A DNA stretch of 64,000 nt from Thermoplasmata archaeon. GTDB lineage: Archaea; Thermoplasmatota; Thermoplasmata; Lutacidiplasmatales; UBA184. Below the pieces are notes generated by a model. It saw nothing but the letters and a program-made list of their open reading frames with translations. It was not told where the DNA came from and did no database searches. The stretch covers positions 1 through 64,000 of the forward strand of contig JAKAAX010000010.1 of NCBI GenBank assembly GCA_021802125.1, written 5' to 3'. Position numbers and translations under genes: made by a program. Positions 24,218-32,761 of the stretch are shown in pieces. Position 1 is the first letter of the stretch. Every line of letters begins with the position of its first letter.

Positions 24218-25930
24218 TCAGACCCTGCCCGCCGGGTTCGGCGGCGCGTCGGCCTTCGGGCCGCTCGGCGAGGGGCGGCCCTCCCTCCCCCCCTTCGCCG
24301 AAGGGCGGAGGCCTCCGCGAGCGCTCGGAGGGTCGCGGCCGTTCGCAAGGAGCCGGTGGATCACGGCGCCCATGAGGCCAAGGACCGCGGCCGTCGCGAG
24401 CACCACCTCGAGGAGAGCGCCGGAGGGGGCGGTGACCACGGGGCCCTTGGACGGGACCGCGACCGAGGGGAGCTCCTGGAAGGTCACCGTGCCGTAGGTG
24501 TGGTTCCCGGTCCCGTCGCTCACGACCACCTGGACGGTGTAGTTCCCCGGCGGTGTCCCCGGGCAGCTCAGGACCGGGAAGTCGCCTCCCAGGCAGCTTG
24601 GAGGGAGGCCGGTCCACGCGAAGGAGAGCGTGCCGTTCGCGGGCCTCGCCTCGACAAGGAACGTCGTGAAGGAGCTCCTCACGGGGGCCGGGGGGACCAC
24701 GAGGAGGCCGAGGACCCGTGGTCCTGCGGTGGGGGGAGCGGTGAGCTGGAACCGCCAGGTCGGGGCGCGTCCGTCGGTCGTGGCGTTGGAGGAGAGGAGC
24801 AAGGTCTCACCCGCCGACCAGTCGTACGCCAGCACGTCACAGCAGGCGGCAGGTGGCCCGCGGGCTTCCGTGCCGTTCGTCCATGCGCCCTGGGCGAACA
24901 ACCACGTGTCGTTGAACAGGTGCAGCGGACGGCCGGGCCCGCACCCCACCAGGCACGCGTCGCCGCCGTAGAGCACGACCGCCTGGTCCGCGGCGTCGTA
25001 GCCCATCGTCGCCTTCTCTCTCGGCGCGGGGGACGGGGAGAGGACCAGAAGATGCCAGAGGCCCCTCTGGAACGTCCAGGTGTCCCCCAGGAACCCCTGG
25101 ACTCCGTTGAACCCGCCGAACAGCAGCACTCCTCCCAGCTGCGGATCGTAGGTCATGGAGGGGGTCCACCTGGGAGAGGGAGAACTGGGCGGGTCGAGCT
25201 GCTGCCAGACCCCTCCCACGTACGACCAGGAGTCCGAGAGGAAACCCTGGGAGGGGGAGTAGCCCCCGAAGAGGAGGACGTAGCCGTCGGAGAGGTCCGC
25301 CACCATGCCCGCGGCCCACCTGGCCGGAGGCGGGGCGGCGGCGGAGAGGCGGGTCCAGGTCCCGTTGCTGTACGCCCACAGGTCGGAGAGGGCATCGCCG
25401 CTGGCAAGCGAAAGGCCCCCGAAGAGCAGCACGTAGCCGTCGAACGGATCGTAGGTCATCGCCCCCCATTCCCTGGCGGGGGGCGCGCGGGAGGTCCCGA
25501 TCTGGAACCAGTGACCGTCGCGCCAGGCCCACGTGTCGTTGCACGCGCCTCCGCAGCTGCTCCCTCCCCCTCCGAAGAGCAGCAGGTAGCCGTCGTGGGC
25601 GTCGTAGGTCATCATCGAGCAGCAGCGCGGCGAGGGGCCGCTCGCGTTCCCCGTGACGTTCGTCCAGCCGGTTGCCTGCGTCAGGTTCGGGGAGGCGCCG
25701 CAGCCGGGAGCGAAGCAACCCAAGGGGGCGTTCCCGCCCGAGAAGGGGCTCCTCGGCCCGCTCGAGCGAAGGTCGGGGCCGAGGGCGGCGCCCCCGGCCC
25801 CTGGCCCTTGGGTGAGCGCGAAGAGCGCGGACCCCAGGACGAGGATCCCCACCGTCAAGAGGACACGGAAGGAGAGAGTGCCCGGGGAGTTGGCTCGAGA
25901 CCGCCCCGTGCGCGGAGTGCCGGCCTCCAC
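24218..25930 (-). CDS. Kelch-repeat surface protein 3 with C-terminal membrane anchor
   Basis: A 570-aa paralogue of kelch 1 and 2. Signal helix at residues 21-41 (FRVLLTVGILVLGSALFAL), then six kelch motifs (LLLFGGGGSSCGGACNDTW, VLLFGGLSLASGDALSDLW, VLLFGGYSPSQGFLSDSW, VLLFGGFNGVQGFLGDTW, VVLYGGDACLVGCG) with the shared cysteine pattern, an Ig-like domain with N-x-S/T sequons, and a transmembrane helix (VVLATAAVLGLMGAVIHRLL, about residues 505-525). GTG at 25930 is preceded by TATA-like CCCTTATGG (25952-25960), so this gene may have its own promoter inside the run. Coupled to the downstream GT4, which hints that the kelch protein and glycan enzymes are made together. Confidence 0.82.
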   Translation of the reverse strand: MEAGTPRTGRSRANSPGTLSFRVLLTVGILVLGSALFALTQGPGAGGAALGPDLRSSGPRSPFSGGNAPLGCFAPGCGASPNLTQATGWTNVTGNASGPSPRCCSMMTYDAHDGYLLLFGGGGSSCGGACNDTWAWRDGHWFQIGTSRAPPAREWGAMTYDPFDGYVLLFGGLSLASGDALSDLWAYSNGTWTRLSAAAPPPARWAAGMVADLSDGYVLLFGGYSPSQGFLSDSWSYVGGVWQQLDPPSSPSPRWTPSMTYDPQLGGVLLFGGFNGVQGFLGDTWTFQRGLWHLLVLSPSPAPREKATMGYDAADQAVVLYGGDACLVGCGPGRPLHLFNDTWLFAQGAWTNGTEARGPPAACCDVLAYDWSAGETLLLSSNATTDGRAPTWRFQLTAPPTAGPRVLGLLVVPPAPVRSSFTTFLVEARPANGTLSFAWTGLPPSCLGGDFPVLSCPGTPPGNYTVQVVVSDGTGNHTYGTVTFQELPSVAVPSKGPVVTAPSGALLEVVLATAAVLGLMGAVIHRLLANGRDPPSARGGLRPSAKGGREGRPSPSGPKADAPPNPAGRV

Positions 25931-25979
25931 ACCGGCTCGAGAGGCCCCCCGACCATAAGGGTGGGGGCAGGACGCGCGG

Positions 25980-26999
25980 TCAGTGGAACGTGATCTCCTT
26001 GAGCATCTCCAGGCCGATCGAAAGGGCCCGGCGTCGGCTGTGGCCCGCTCCCTTCGAGGGGCCCACGCGCTCGCGGAACTTGATCGGCGCCTCGACCACC
26101 GAGAGGCCGTTGCGGAGCGCGATCAGGATCATGTGCGGAGAGAAGTACATCCCGCCCACGGTGAGCTGGGGCAGGATGCGCTCGAGCGCTCCCCGACGGA
26201 TGGCCCGGAACGTGCAACCCACGTCGGTGATCTGGATCTCGCCCCAGAAGGCGGAGTCCCAGTAGCGCAGGCGCACCAAGAGGGCGAGGAAGAGGTTCCC
26301 CCACGCCATGAACCAGTCCATCTGCGAACCGGGCCGGTTCAGCTCCCGGTTCGTGCGCGAGCCCAGGGCCATGTCGCAGTCCGCGAGGTAGGGGACGAGC
26401 TTCCGCAGGTCCTCGGCGAAGAACGTACCGTCCCCTTCCGAGAGGATGATCACCTCGGCGTCGGTCCTCTCCAGCGCCGCCCGGAGGCCTCCGAGGCAGG
26501 TGTGTCCGTAGCCGCGGGGCTGCACCGTCACGACGATCGCCCCGTGGTCCCGGGCGACCTGGGCGGTCCGGTCCTGGCTCGCGTTCTCGGCCACGAGGAC
26601 CGTGCCGACCTCGGGAAGCGCGCGGAACTCGTCCACCGCGCCCCCGATCGAGGCCTCGTCATCGAGGGCGGTCAAGACCACCGCGATGCGCTTCCCCCGG
26701 ATGTCCCACGTCGTAGGGAGAGCTCTCCGGGGCCCGCGCCGGGACGCCCCCAGCCCCCCCAGCAGCACCAGCAGGACCACGAGCGGAACGACGATGAGCA
26801 GGTAGAGCATGACCAAGTAGAGCCACACGTCGAAAGCCGGACCGGGTCGGAGGTAGGAGCTCCAAGGGACCTGTGCGCCCCCCGCCGCGGCGACCGCCCC
26901 GCGGACCAGGCTCGCCACGAGCTCGACCATGAGGGCGATCGCGGTCGCGGTCACGACGAGGACGCTCAGCAGGGAGGCGACGACGAGGGCCCTTCCCAT
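25980..26999 (-). CDS. Membrane-anchored glycosyltransferase family 2
   Basis: A 339-aa enzyme. Two N-terminal transmembrane helices (residues about 5-35 and 58-85, LYLVMLYLLIVVPLVVLLVL) precede a GT-A domain: KRIAVVLTALDDEASIGGAV, VGTVLVAENASQDRTAQVAR, GYGHTCLGGLRAALERTDA, VIILSEGDGTFFAEDLRKL (metal-binding acidic motif, S-E-G-D-G rather than DxD-D) and ALGSRTNRELNRPGSQMDWF. The distal segment DVGCTFRAIRRGALERILPQ resembles dolichol-phosphate mannosyltransferase relatives. Probably transfers a nucleotide-sugar to polyprenyl phosphate at the membrane. It lies 68 nt after the DUF2079 gene and 49 nt before kelch 3, in the same direction. Confidence 0.83.
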   Translation of the reverse strand: MGRALVVASLLSVLVVTATAIALMVELVASLVRGAVAAAGGAQVPWSSYLRPGPAFDVWLYLVMLYLLIVVPLVVLLVLLGGLGASRRGPRRALPTTWDIRGKRIAVVLTALDDEASIGGAVDEFRALPEVGTVLVAENASQDRTAQVARDHGAIVVTVQPRGYGHTCLGGLRAALERTDAEVIILSEGDGTFFAEDLRKLVPYLADCDMALGSRTNRELNRPGSQMDWFMAWGNLFLALLVRLRYWDSAFWGEIQITDVGCTFRAIRRGALERILPQLTVGGMYFSPHMILIALRNGLSVVEAPIKFRERVGPSKGAGHSRRRALSIGLEMLKEITFH

Positions 27000-27067
27000 C
27001 TCTCCCTACCCTCCCGCGGGGCGTCCGCCCCGCGAGCACGACCCTCGGCGGGAGCGAGGACCGCCTT

Positions 27068-29338
27068 TCACTCCAGCGCACCCCCGAGAGGCACGGCGGA
27101 GGTCTGCTGGACGGAGATCCCGTAGAGCCAGATGTCGGCGTTGGGCGCGAGGGTCCACCCCTGGCAGTCCAGCGTCCCCACGAAAGGCCAGGAGCCGGTG
27201 AGCGTCACGTTCTCCCATCCCCCGCCGCCCGCGGGGGAGACCGGCGAGAGGGACGCCACCTGGCTCTTGGAGGCGTCGGCGGAGAGGACGAAGCCGTAGT
27301 CGTGGCCCGTCGAGGAGGGGTTCACCAGGTCGAGCCCGACAGAGATCGGGGTCCGCAGGAGGTCGAGGAGCAGCGAGGGCTCCCCGGCCGGTCCCACCAC
27401 CCGGAGGTCCAGGGTGACGTTGTAGGTCCCCGGAGGGACCGGGTAGAGCCCCACCCCGGACCAGATCTCCGTGCCGTTCGCGGTCCCCGGCGCGTGGTGC
27501 AGCGGCATCCCGGGCACGTTGGAATCGAGCACGGCGTTCCCCAGCAGGAGCGAGCTGGGAGAGACCTCGACGCTCGACCAAGGCACGTAGAGCACCGGAG
27601 GGGCGGTCCAACCACGCTGGTACAGGTACGCCCCGTTCGCCTCCGCGTAGAGACCGAAGCCCGTGAAGTTCACGCTGGCGGCGAGGATCGCCGAAGAGTA
27701 CGGGTCCAGCCGGTAGTCCATGAGCAGGAACCGGGACTCGTTGACGTAGCGCCCGACGGCCTGCCCGAAGGTCGAGTCGCCGACGAAGTAGCTCGAGGTG
27801 GGCAGCACGAAGGCGTGGGTCCCGGAGGAGACCTCGGGGAAGAGGGTCGTGGTGGTCAGGACGGAGGCCGAGGGCGGGAGAAGGTCGATCACCCGGTGCA
27901 GCAGGAGGGCGTGGGCGCTGACCGAGGGGACCCCGTAGGTGATCTCGTTGAAGCTCCCAGCGGGGGCGGGCAGGAGCGGGCTCGCGACGAGCGCCCCGAC
28001 GACCGCGAGGCCCACCACCGCGAGACCGATCGGGCGCTCTCCGGAGAGCGCGCGGCTCCACGCGCGGCGGCGACTCGAGGGAACCCCCTCCGCCCGCGTG
28101 GGGAGGGGCGGGCGGAGCGAGCGGGCCCATCGAAGGAGACGGGCCCACCAGGGCCGCACGTGCACGAGACCGTCCACGAGACCGAGGTAGAGGAACGGGA
28201 GGGCGTAGGCGGAGTACTGGTCCCCCAGCGTGTAGTACGCCGAGTTGTTCGAGAGCACCGCCAGTCCCACCCAGGCGAGCACGGGGAAGAGCGCGCGGTC
28301 CTCGCTCACCCAGGGGAGGAACGCGACGGTCCCGAAGAGGAGCGCCAGGTAGACCAGCTTCTGCGGCGCCTGGTAGGAGAGCGCGGCGAGGGCGAGGGAG
28401 GGGTGGACGATCGCCTGGGGATAGACCCCGAGCGGGCTGGCCGCTCCGAGGACCGACCAGTTCACGCCGTAGCTCGCGCCGAAGGCGCCCCCTCCGATCG
28501 CGCCGGCGTGGACCAGGACCTCGTAGGCGACGACGATCCACAGCGACGCGGCGAGGAAGGCGAGCAGGTACCACTTCCGGGGGAACGCGGCGGAGCCGTG
28601 CCGGACCACCATCACCCTGCGGAAGAAGGGGAGCGACGGGAGGAGGGAGAGCAGCGCGAAGAGCGCCAGGAACGGAGCGATCTCCTCGACGACCGCGAGC
28701 GCGAGCAGCCAGCAGAGCAGGAAGGGGAGCGGGCGCCGGCGCCCCAGGAAGTAGAACGCCGCCAGGACCGTCACGGGGAGGAACGCCTCCGGGTGGAAGT
28801 CGTACCACGCCAGCCCCTGGGTCACCGGGGAGACCAGGTAGGCGGCGGCGACCGCGAGCCCCCACCTCGCGGAGCCGAGGCGGTCCTTCACGATGCCGTA
28901 GAGGGGGACCGCGGCGAGCGCCACGCCCACGGCCTGGGCCACCAGCAGGGTCGCGGGCGAGGGCACGGCCGCGTAGAAGGGCAGGAGGAGGAACAGGAAG
29001 GGCGAGAAGTGGACCGCGAAGAGGCTCCCCTGGGTGCCCGCGGGGAGGTCCGCGGTGTAGTAGAAGAACCGCCCGCCGAAGAGGGTGGTGTGCATCGCCT
29101 GGTTGTAGATGCCGAGGTCCCAGGCGTAGGTCTGGAAGGACCAATAGCGCAGGACCGTGGCCGCCGAGAGGACCACGGCGAAGAGCGCGACCATCAGGGC
29201 GAGCCAGGTGCGGGGGTCCCGGAGGAACGCCCGAAGGTCCGCGGCCTGGACCAGATCCGGGTCAGGGCCAGGGCCCGGGCCAGGGTCGGGACCAGGATCA
29301 GGATGCGCGCCCGTTCCCGGGAGGTTGGCCGAGCTCAA
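27068..29338 (-). CDS. DUF2079 polytopic membrane protein, second copy
   Basis: A 756-aa paralogue of the protein at 11718. It has the same plan: Pro/Gly/Asp-rich N-terminus (PDPGPDPGPGPGPDPD, from a GC-rich short repeat), first helix, TYAWDLGIYNQAMHTTLFGG and WYDFHPEAFLPVTVLAAFYF motifs, about a dozen helices, then a ~290-residue extracellular beta-rich domain with sequons. The start used is TTG at 29338 preceded by GGGGGAAA; it is the only start before the low-complexity N-terminus. Heads the seven-gene minus-strand series 29.3-19.8 kb. Confidence 0.84.
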   Translation of the reverse strand: MSSANLPGTGAHPDPGPDPGPGPGPDPDLVQAADLRAFLRDPRTWLALMVALFAVVLSAATVLRYWSFQTYAWDLGIYNQAMHTTLFGGRFFYYTADLPAGTQGSLFAVHFSPFLFLLLPFYAAVPSPATLLVAQAVGVALAAVPLYGIVKDRLGSARWGLAVAAAYLVSPVTQGLAWYDFHPEAFLPVTVLAAFYFLGRRRPLPFLLCWLLALAVVEEIAPFLALFALLSLLPSLPFFRRVMVVRHGSAAFPRKWYLLAFLAASLWIVVAYEVLVHAGAIGGGAFGASYGVNWSVLGAASPLGVYPQAIVHPSLALAALSYQAPQKLVYLALLFGTVAFLPWVSEDRALFPVLAWVGLAVLSNNSAYYTLGDQYSAYALPFLYLGLVDGLVHVRPWWARLLRWARSLRPPLPTRAEGVPSSRRRAWSRALSGERPIGLAVVGLAVVGALVASPLLPAPAGSFNEITYGVPSVSAHALLLHRVIDLLPPSASVLTTTTLFPEVSSGTHAFVLPTSSYFVGDSTFGQAVGRYVNESRFLLMDYRLDPYSSAILAASVNFTGFGLYAEANGAYLYQRGWTAPPVLYVPWSSVEVSPSSLLLGNAVLDSNVPGMPLHHAPGTANGTEIWSGVGLYPVPPGTYNVTLDLRVVGPAGEPSLLLDLLRTPISVGLDLVNPSSTGHDYGFVLSADASKSQVASLSPVSPAGGGGWENVTLTGSWPFVGTLDCQGWTLAPNADIWLYGISVQQTSAVPLGGALE

Positions 29339-29463
29339 TTTCCCCCTGTCTCCCGCGGTGAAAGGGCTTCTGGGAGCAGGTCCAGAACGACCGGCTCGCT
29401 TCTAGCTTTGGGAGGACCGGCCCACGGCGGGGCCACGCCCCCGGGGCGAAAGGCCCCCCGCGT

Positions 29464-30300
29464 TCAGCTCAGCGGCGGTGGCGAGGGCGCGGGAGGAGCG
29501 CCGTACGAGCCGCCGGAGATGTCGTCCGAGCTCGGGGGCGGGGGTGGAGGGAGAGAGGCGCTCGGGGACCCGGCGGGGATGTCGTCCGAGGTCGGGGGAG
29601 GCGGAAGGACCGCGCCCGGGGCGCCCTCGGGCGGGGGCTCCATCGAGGTGGGGTCCTGCGCAGGGGGCGCACCGACGTACATCTGGGGAGCGGGCTCGTA
29701 GGCCGCCGCCGCCATCGCGCCGCTCTGCATGGCCAGCTCGGCCTCCCGGGAGCGCCGGCGGCGCTGCAGGATGAGGAGGACCAGGGCCAGGGCGACGACG
29801 ATGACGATGACCACGCCCGCGACGAGGATCGCCCAGTTGGTGTTGTCGGCGGAGTTGCCCTGGGGCTGGTTGTTCGGGCAGCTGGAGCCGCCGACGCAGA
29901 TCTGGAGCGCCGAGGCGGTCCCGCGGTTGCCGTTCGCGTCCTGGACGGTGAGCACGACGTTGAACGTCCCCGTTTGAGCGAAGGTGTGCGTGGGGTTCTG
30001 CTGCCCCGAGGTCGAGCCGTCACCGAAGTTCCACGACCAGGTGTAGGGGCCGGTGCCTCCGCTCGCCGTGCCCGCGAAGATGACCGTGAAGGGCGCCGTG
30101 GTCGAGCTGGTACCGCCGCTGGAGATCGAGGAGGAGACGGAGAGCACGCAGGAGGTGTAACAGTAGGAGACGCCCGGGATGGCCGAGCCGTACCCCATCA
30201 CCGAAGCCGCGAGGAGCGCCACAAGGAGCCCCCCGCCGATCAAGAGACGAGCTCCCCAGAAGGAACGACCAGCAGATGGACCCGTGGGCCGGCGTGTCAT
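29464..30300 (-). CDS. PKD-domain membrane-anchored surface protein
   Basis: A 278-aa type-I-like protein: N-terminal signal helix (residues about 14-36), one PKD domain (SGGTGPYTWSWNFGDGSTSG ... THTFAQTGTFNVVLTVQD, residues about 80-135) with the diagnostic W-x-F-G-D-G, two Cys pairs (CYTSC; CVGGSSC), a single transmembrane helix (ILVAGVVIVIVVALALVLLI), a basic stop-transfer RRRRSR and an 85-residue Pro-rich, acidic cytoplasmic tail containing two SSDDI/TSDDI repeats. ATG at 30300 is chosen over an upstream GTG because the AT-rich TATA region 30321-30336 lies 28-31 nt before it. The conserved tail repeats might be interaction motifs. Confidence 0.82.
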   Translation of the reverse strand: MTRRPTGPSAGRSFWGARLLIGGGLLVALLAASVMGYGSAIPGVSYCYTSCVLSVSSSISSGGTSSTTAPFTVIFAGTASGGTGPYTWSWNFGDGSTSGQQNPTHTFAQTGTFNVVLTVQDANGNRGTASALQICVGGSSCPNNQPQGNSADNTNWAILVAGVVIVIVVALALVLLILQRRRRSREAELAMQSGAMAAAAYEPAPQMYVGAPPAQDPTSMEPPPEGAPGAVLPPPPTSDDIPAGSPSASLPPPPPPSSDDISGGSYGAPPAPSPPPLS

Positions 30301-30320
30301 GGTGCCAAATGAAGCGACAC

Positions 30321-30370
30321 ACAAATACATAAACTAATCGAGAGAGAACACCCCCTCCGGCAGGGTGTTC
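30321..30370 (-). promoter_or_regulatory. Promoter with upstream 8-bp inverted repeat for the PKD gene
   Basis: The AT-rich block 30321-30336 (ACAAATACATAAACTA on plus) is a strong TATA region for the minus-strand PKD gene. Immediately upstream lies a perfect inverted repeat, GAACACCC (30346-30353) and GGGTGTTC (30363-30370), with a 9-nt spacer. Its placement just upstream of the TATA/BRE suggests an activator or repressor site. Repeat seen directly; regulatory role inferred. Confidence 0.55.
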
Positions 30371-30375
30371 ACCTC

Positions 30376-30600
30376 TATGCATATGTGCGCGTCGTGGAGG
30401 CGCGGGCGCGGGCCCAGCGGGCGACGGCATCGCGTCGGACGGCGGACCTCCCCGCGCCCGGCAGCTAGGCCCGACCTCGACCGAGGTTGAGAAGGAGAGG
30501 ATTCAGGCGAAGATGGAGCGGGGGCGCTCGGCCGGATCCCCGTTGCAATAGCAAGGGACGGCTCGTCCCTCGACGTTGCGGTCACCGCGCCGCAGGGGAG
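30376..30600 (+). ncRNA. Candidate structured RNA with own TATA-like element
   Basis: Between the PKD and rhodanese genes there is no protein gene. TATGCATA (30376-30383) is a TATA-like palindrome; about 25 nt downstream begins a perfect 10-bp inverted repeat, CGGGCGCGGG (30403-30412) with CCCGCGCCCG (30451-30460). An inner hairpin CGACG/CGTCG (30422-30426/30433-30437) lies inside it. Further hairpins follow: ACCTCG/CGAGGT near 30475 and AGGGACG/CGTCCCT (30554-30560/30564-30570). The length does not fit a tRNA. The last hairpin could instead terminate the rhodanese transcript. Structures are seen; transcription is inferred. Confidence 0.3.
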
Positions 30601-30612
30601 GCCGCTCGGGGC

Positions 30613-30948
30613 TCAGCCATACCGGGGGACCGCAGGGTCCACGGTCACCGACCAGGCGTCGATGCCTCCTCGGAGGTTGATGACCCGGGCGAATCCCTGG
30701 CTCTCCAGGAAACCCGCCACCGCCTCGGAGCGCCCGCCGTGGTGGCAGTAGACGATGAGCGGCTGGTCGCGGGGGAGCTCCTCCACGCGGTCGGGCACGT
30801 CGTTCATGGGGATGTGCAGCGAGGGCTCGATCCGCGCGTGGGCACGCTCCCAGGGCTCCCTCACATCGAGCAGGACGACCTTCTTGCGCCCTCCATTGGC
30901 CCCGTCGAGCAACGCGGCCACCTCCTCCGGTCCGATCTCTTCGACCAT
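30613..30948 (-). CDS. Rhodanese-domain protein
   Basis: A 111-aa single-domain rhodanese. VVLLDVREPWERAHARIEPS is the first conserved strand/helix (L-D-V-R-E), LHIPMNDVPDRVEELP the CH2A-like loop, and IVYCHHGGRSEAVAGFL contains the active-site Cys with a C-H-H-G-G-R-S loop that fits the standard six-residue sulfur-transfer loop. GFARVINLRGGIDAWSVTVD closes the fold. Carries persulfide sulfur for thiolation or detoxification; partner unknown. Cytosolic. Stands alone between the PKD gene and the flippase. Confidence 0.88.
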   Translation of the reverse strand: MVEEIGPEEVAALLDGANGGRKKVVLLDVREPWERAHARIEPSLHIPMNDVPDRVEELPRDQPLIVYCHHGGRSEAVAGFLESQGFARVINLRGGIDAWSVTVDPAVPRYG

Positions 30949-31024
30949 GCTTCCCTAGGTCCTCAGCACGGCCGGCTTGAAACGGCTTCCTAACTCCGCG
31001 CGCGGGTCCTTCCCCGCCCCGGCC

Positions 31025-32743
31025 CTAGGTGCGCCCGGGGGCCGCGGGCGCATCCTCGGGGGTGGGCACGAACCGCCGGCCGAAGCGGCGGACGAAGGTG
31101 AGCTCGCGCCCGAGGTACCCCTCCACGACCCGCAGAAGGTGGTGGTCTCCCGCCTCCAGGCTGCGGGTCAGGAGCACGGCGAACAGGTAGGCGGCGAAGA
31201 GGACGAAGAAGAGCCCCACCAGCTCGAGGTTCGAGGGGACCCAGTGGGCCCACCAGGTGAGCAGGCCTAGGACCACCACGGTCGGCGCCGTCACCACGAC
31301 GAGCGGGCGGAGCCGAGGTCCGGAGAACGGGTGGATGCCGGTGAGGAGGTAGATCTGGATGGTGCAGAGGATCGGCAGGAGGGCCGTCGCGATGGCGAAG
31401 GCCACCGCCGCTCCGAGCGAGCCCCAGAACGGGACGAGCGCCAGCGAGAGCCCCGCGTCGGCCCCGGCGCTCACGAACGTGTTCACGACCAGCAGCCGGA
31501 GCTTCCCGAGCCCGATGAGGACCGCCGTCGAGGGGCCGGCGATGGTGAAGGCGAAGGAGCCGAGACAGGTGACCTGGAGCAGCAGAGGTGCGCTCCCGTA
31601 CCCGGGGGTCGCGAGGAAGCCGGCCCGGTAGACGAAGGTGAGGGACGCGGCGGGGAGCAGGAAGAAGAGCAGGAAGAACGGCAGCGAGATCAGCATCACC
31701 CACTTCGTGATCGTGGCGTAGCTGCGGCCGAGCTCGGGCATGTCGCCCAGCCGGTGGAGCCGCGCCGCAACTGGGAGCATGATGTACCCCAGGGCGGTCA
31801 CCGCGAGCGCGACCAGGCGCGCGAGGGGGAGCACCGCGTTGTAGGCGGCGACCGGGGCGGGTCCCCGAAGGGCCCCCAGGACGATCGTGTCCACCGTTCC
31901 CACGGCGGCGGTGGAGAGCCCCACCAGCATCAGGGGGAGCGAGAAGGCGAGGAGCGCGAGGAGGGTCGAGGCCTTCGGGTCCAGGCTCTGCCCCTTCGAG
32001 GCGAGCTCGCCGCGCTTCCACGGGAACCCGAAGGGCGAGACGGTGTAGGCCGTGGCCCCCACGAGCGTGAGCATCCCCGCCACGACGTAGGCCAATAGCG
32101 CCGACTCGATCGAGGCCGCCCTGGCGAGCAGGAGCATGAGGAACCCGATCGTCAGGACCGGGTTCAGGATCTGGTTGAAGAGCATGTTGGGGAACGCGTC
32201 CTCGTTCCCCTGGAAGAACGAGGTGACCACGCCCGAGATCAGCCCGAGCGACAGGTTCACGGCGAGGAACTGGTAGACGACCGGGGTCCCCTGGAACCAC
32301 AGGGCGAGTTCGGGGGCGGCGACGAAGACGATCGCCCCGGTGAGCGTCGCCGCCGGGATCGTGAGCATGAGCGAATGCACGACGATCCTCCATCGCTCGG
32401 AGACGTCGGTGGTGTGGGCGAGCTGCCGCGCCACGGCGCTCGGGAGTCCCAGGCTCCCCAGGCTCGACAGGAGGCCGGTGATCGCGAGCCCCAGGGCGAG
32501 GTCGCCGTAGAACTGGGCGTTGAGGGAGGTGACCAGGAGGACGCGGGTCCCGAAGAGCGCCCCGACCATGACCACCTGCCCGATCAGGGTGACCACGGAA
32601 CCGTGGCCGAGGCTGGCGAGCGGGTGGCGTTCCTCGACCGCGTGGGCGGTCGAGGTCGTCCCCCCTCGCACCTCCTTCGGCCCGAGCGACGGGGGCAACC
32701 AAGCGTTCTCCCCCGGGCTCTCCTGGGCCGGTGCGGACGGCAC
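31025..32743 (-). CDS. Polysaccharide/O-antigen flippase (MOP superfamily)
   Basis: A 572-aa integral membrane protein with about 14 hydrophobic helices, matching the Wzx/PST family that flips undecaprenyl- or dolichyl-linked oligosaccharides. The N-terminal helix pair GSVVTLIGQVVMVGALFGTR and LYGDLALGLAITGLL-like FYGDLALGLAITGLLSSLGS is typical. The frame extends upstream, but GTG at 32743 is chosen because a TATA-like GTTTAT (32769-32773 region) is centred 28 nt upstream; this removes ~38 arginine-rich residues. It supplies the export step for the polysaccharide made by the neighbouring enzymes. Divergent from the epimerase-like gene at 32845. Confidence 0.86.
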   Translation of the reverse strand: MPSAPAQESPGENAWLPPSLGPKEVRGGTTSTAHAVEERHPLASLGHGSVVTLIGQVVMVGALFGTRVLLVTSLNAQFYGDLALGLAITGLLSSLGSLGLPSAVARQLAHTTDVSERWRIVVHSLMLTIPAATLTGAIVFVAAPELALWFQGTPVVYQFLAVNLSLGLISGVVTSFFQGNEDAFPNMLFNQILNPVLTIGFLMLLLARAASIESALLAYVVAGMLTLVGATAYTVSPFGFPWKRGELASKGQSLDPKASTLLALLAFSLPLMLVGLSTAAVGTVDTIVLGALRGPAPVAAYNAVLPLARLVALAVTALGYIMLPVAARLHRLGDMPELGRSYATITKWVMLISLPFFLLFFLLPAASLTFVYRAGFLATPGYGSAPLLLQVTCLGSFAFTIAGPSTAVLIGLGKLRLLVVNTFVSAGADAGLSLALVPFWGSLGAAVAFAIATALLPILCTIQIYLLTGIHPFSGPRLRPLVVVTAPTVVVLGLLTWWAHWVPSNLELVGLFFVLFAAYLFAVLLTRSLEAGDHHLLRVVEGYLGRELTFVRRFGRRFVPTPEDAPAAPGRT

Positions 32744-32761
32744 GAAGGGAGTCCAACCCTC

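Noticed and set aside
20587..24348. A 1,253-codon minus-strand frame overlapping beta-helix and GT4 genes
   Set aside because: Low-complexity Arg/Pro/Gly translation; two recognisable proteins occupy the same strand in another frame.
29240..29320. Short GGGCCAGGG-type repeats as a CRISPR-like array
   Set aside because: Units are 6-9 nt with no spacers and encode a Pro-Gly-Asp stretch of the DUF2079 protein.
30403..30460. tRNA gene suggested by a long GC stem
   Set aside because: 58-nt span, no D-arm, anticodon arm or T-loop consensus; kept only as an unspecified structured RNA.
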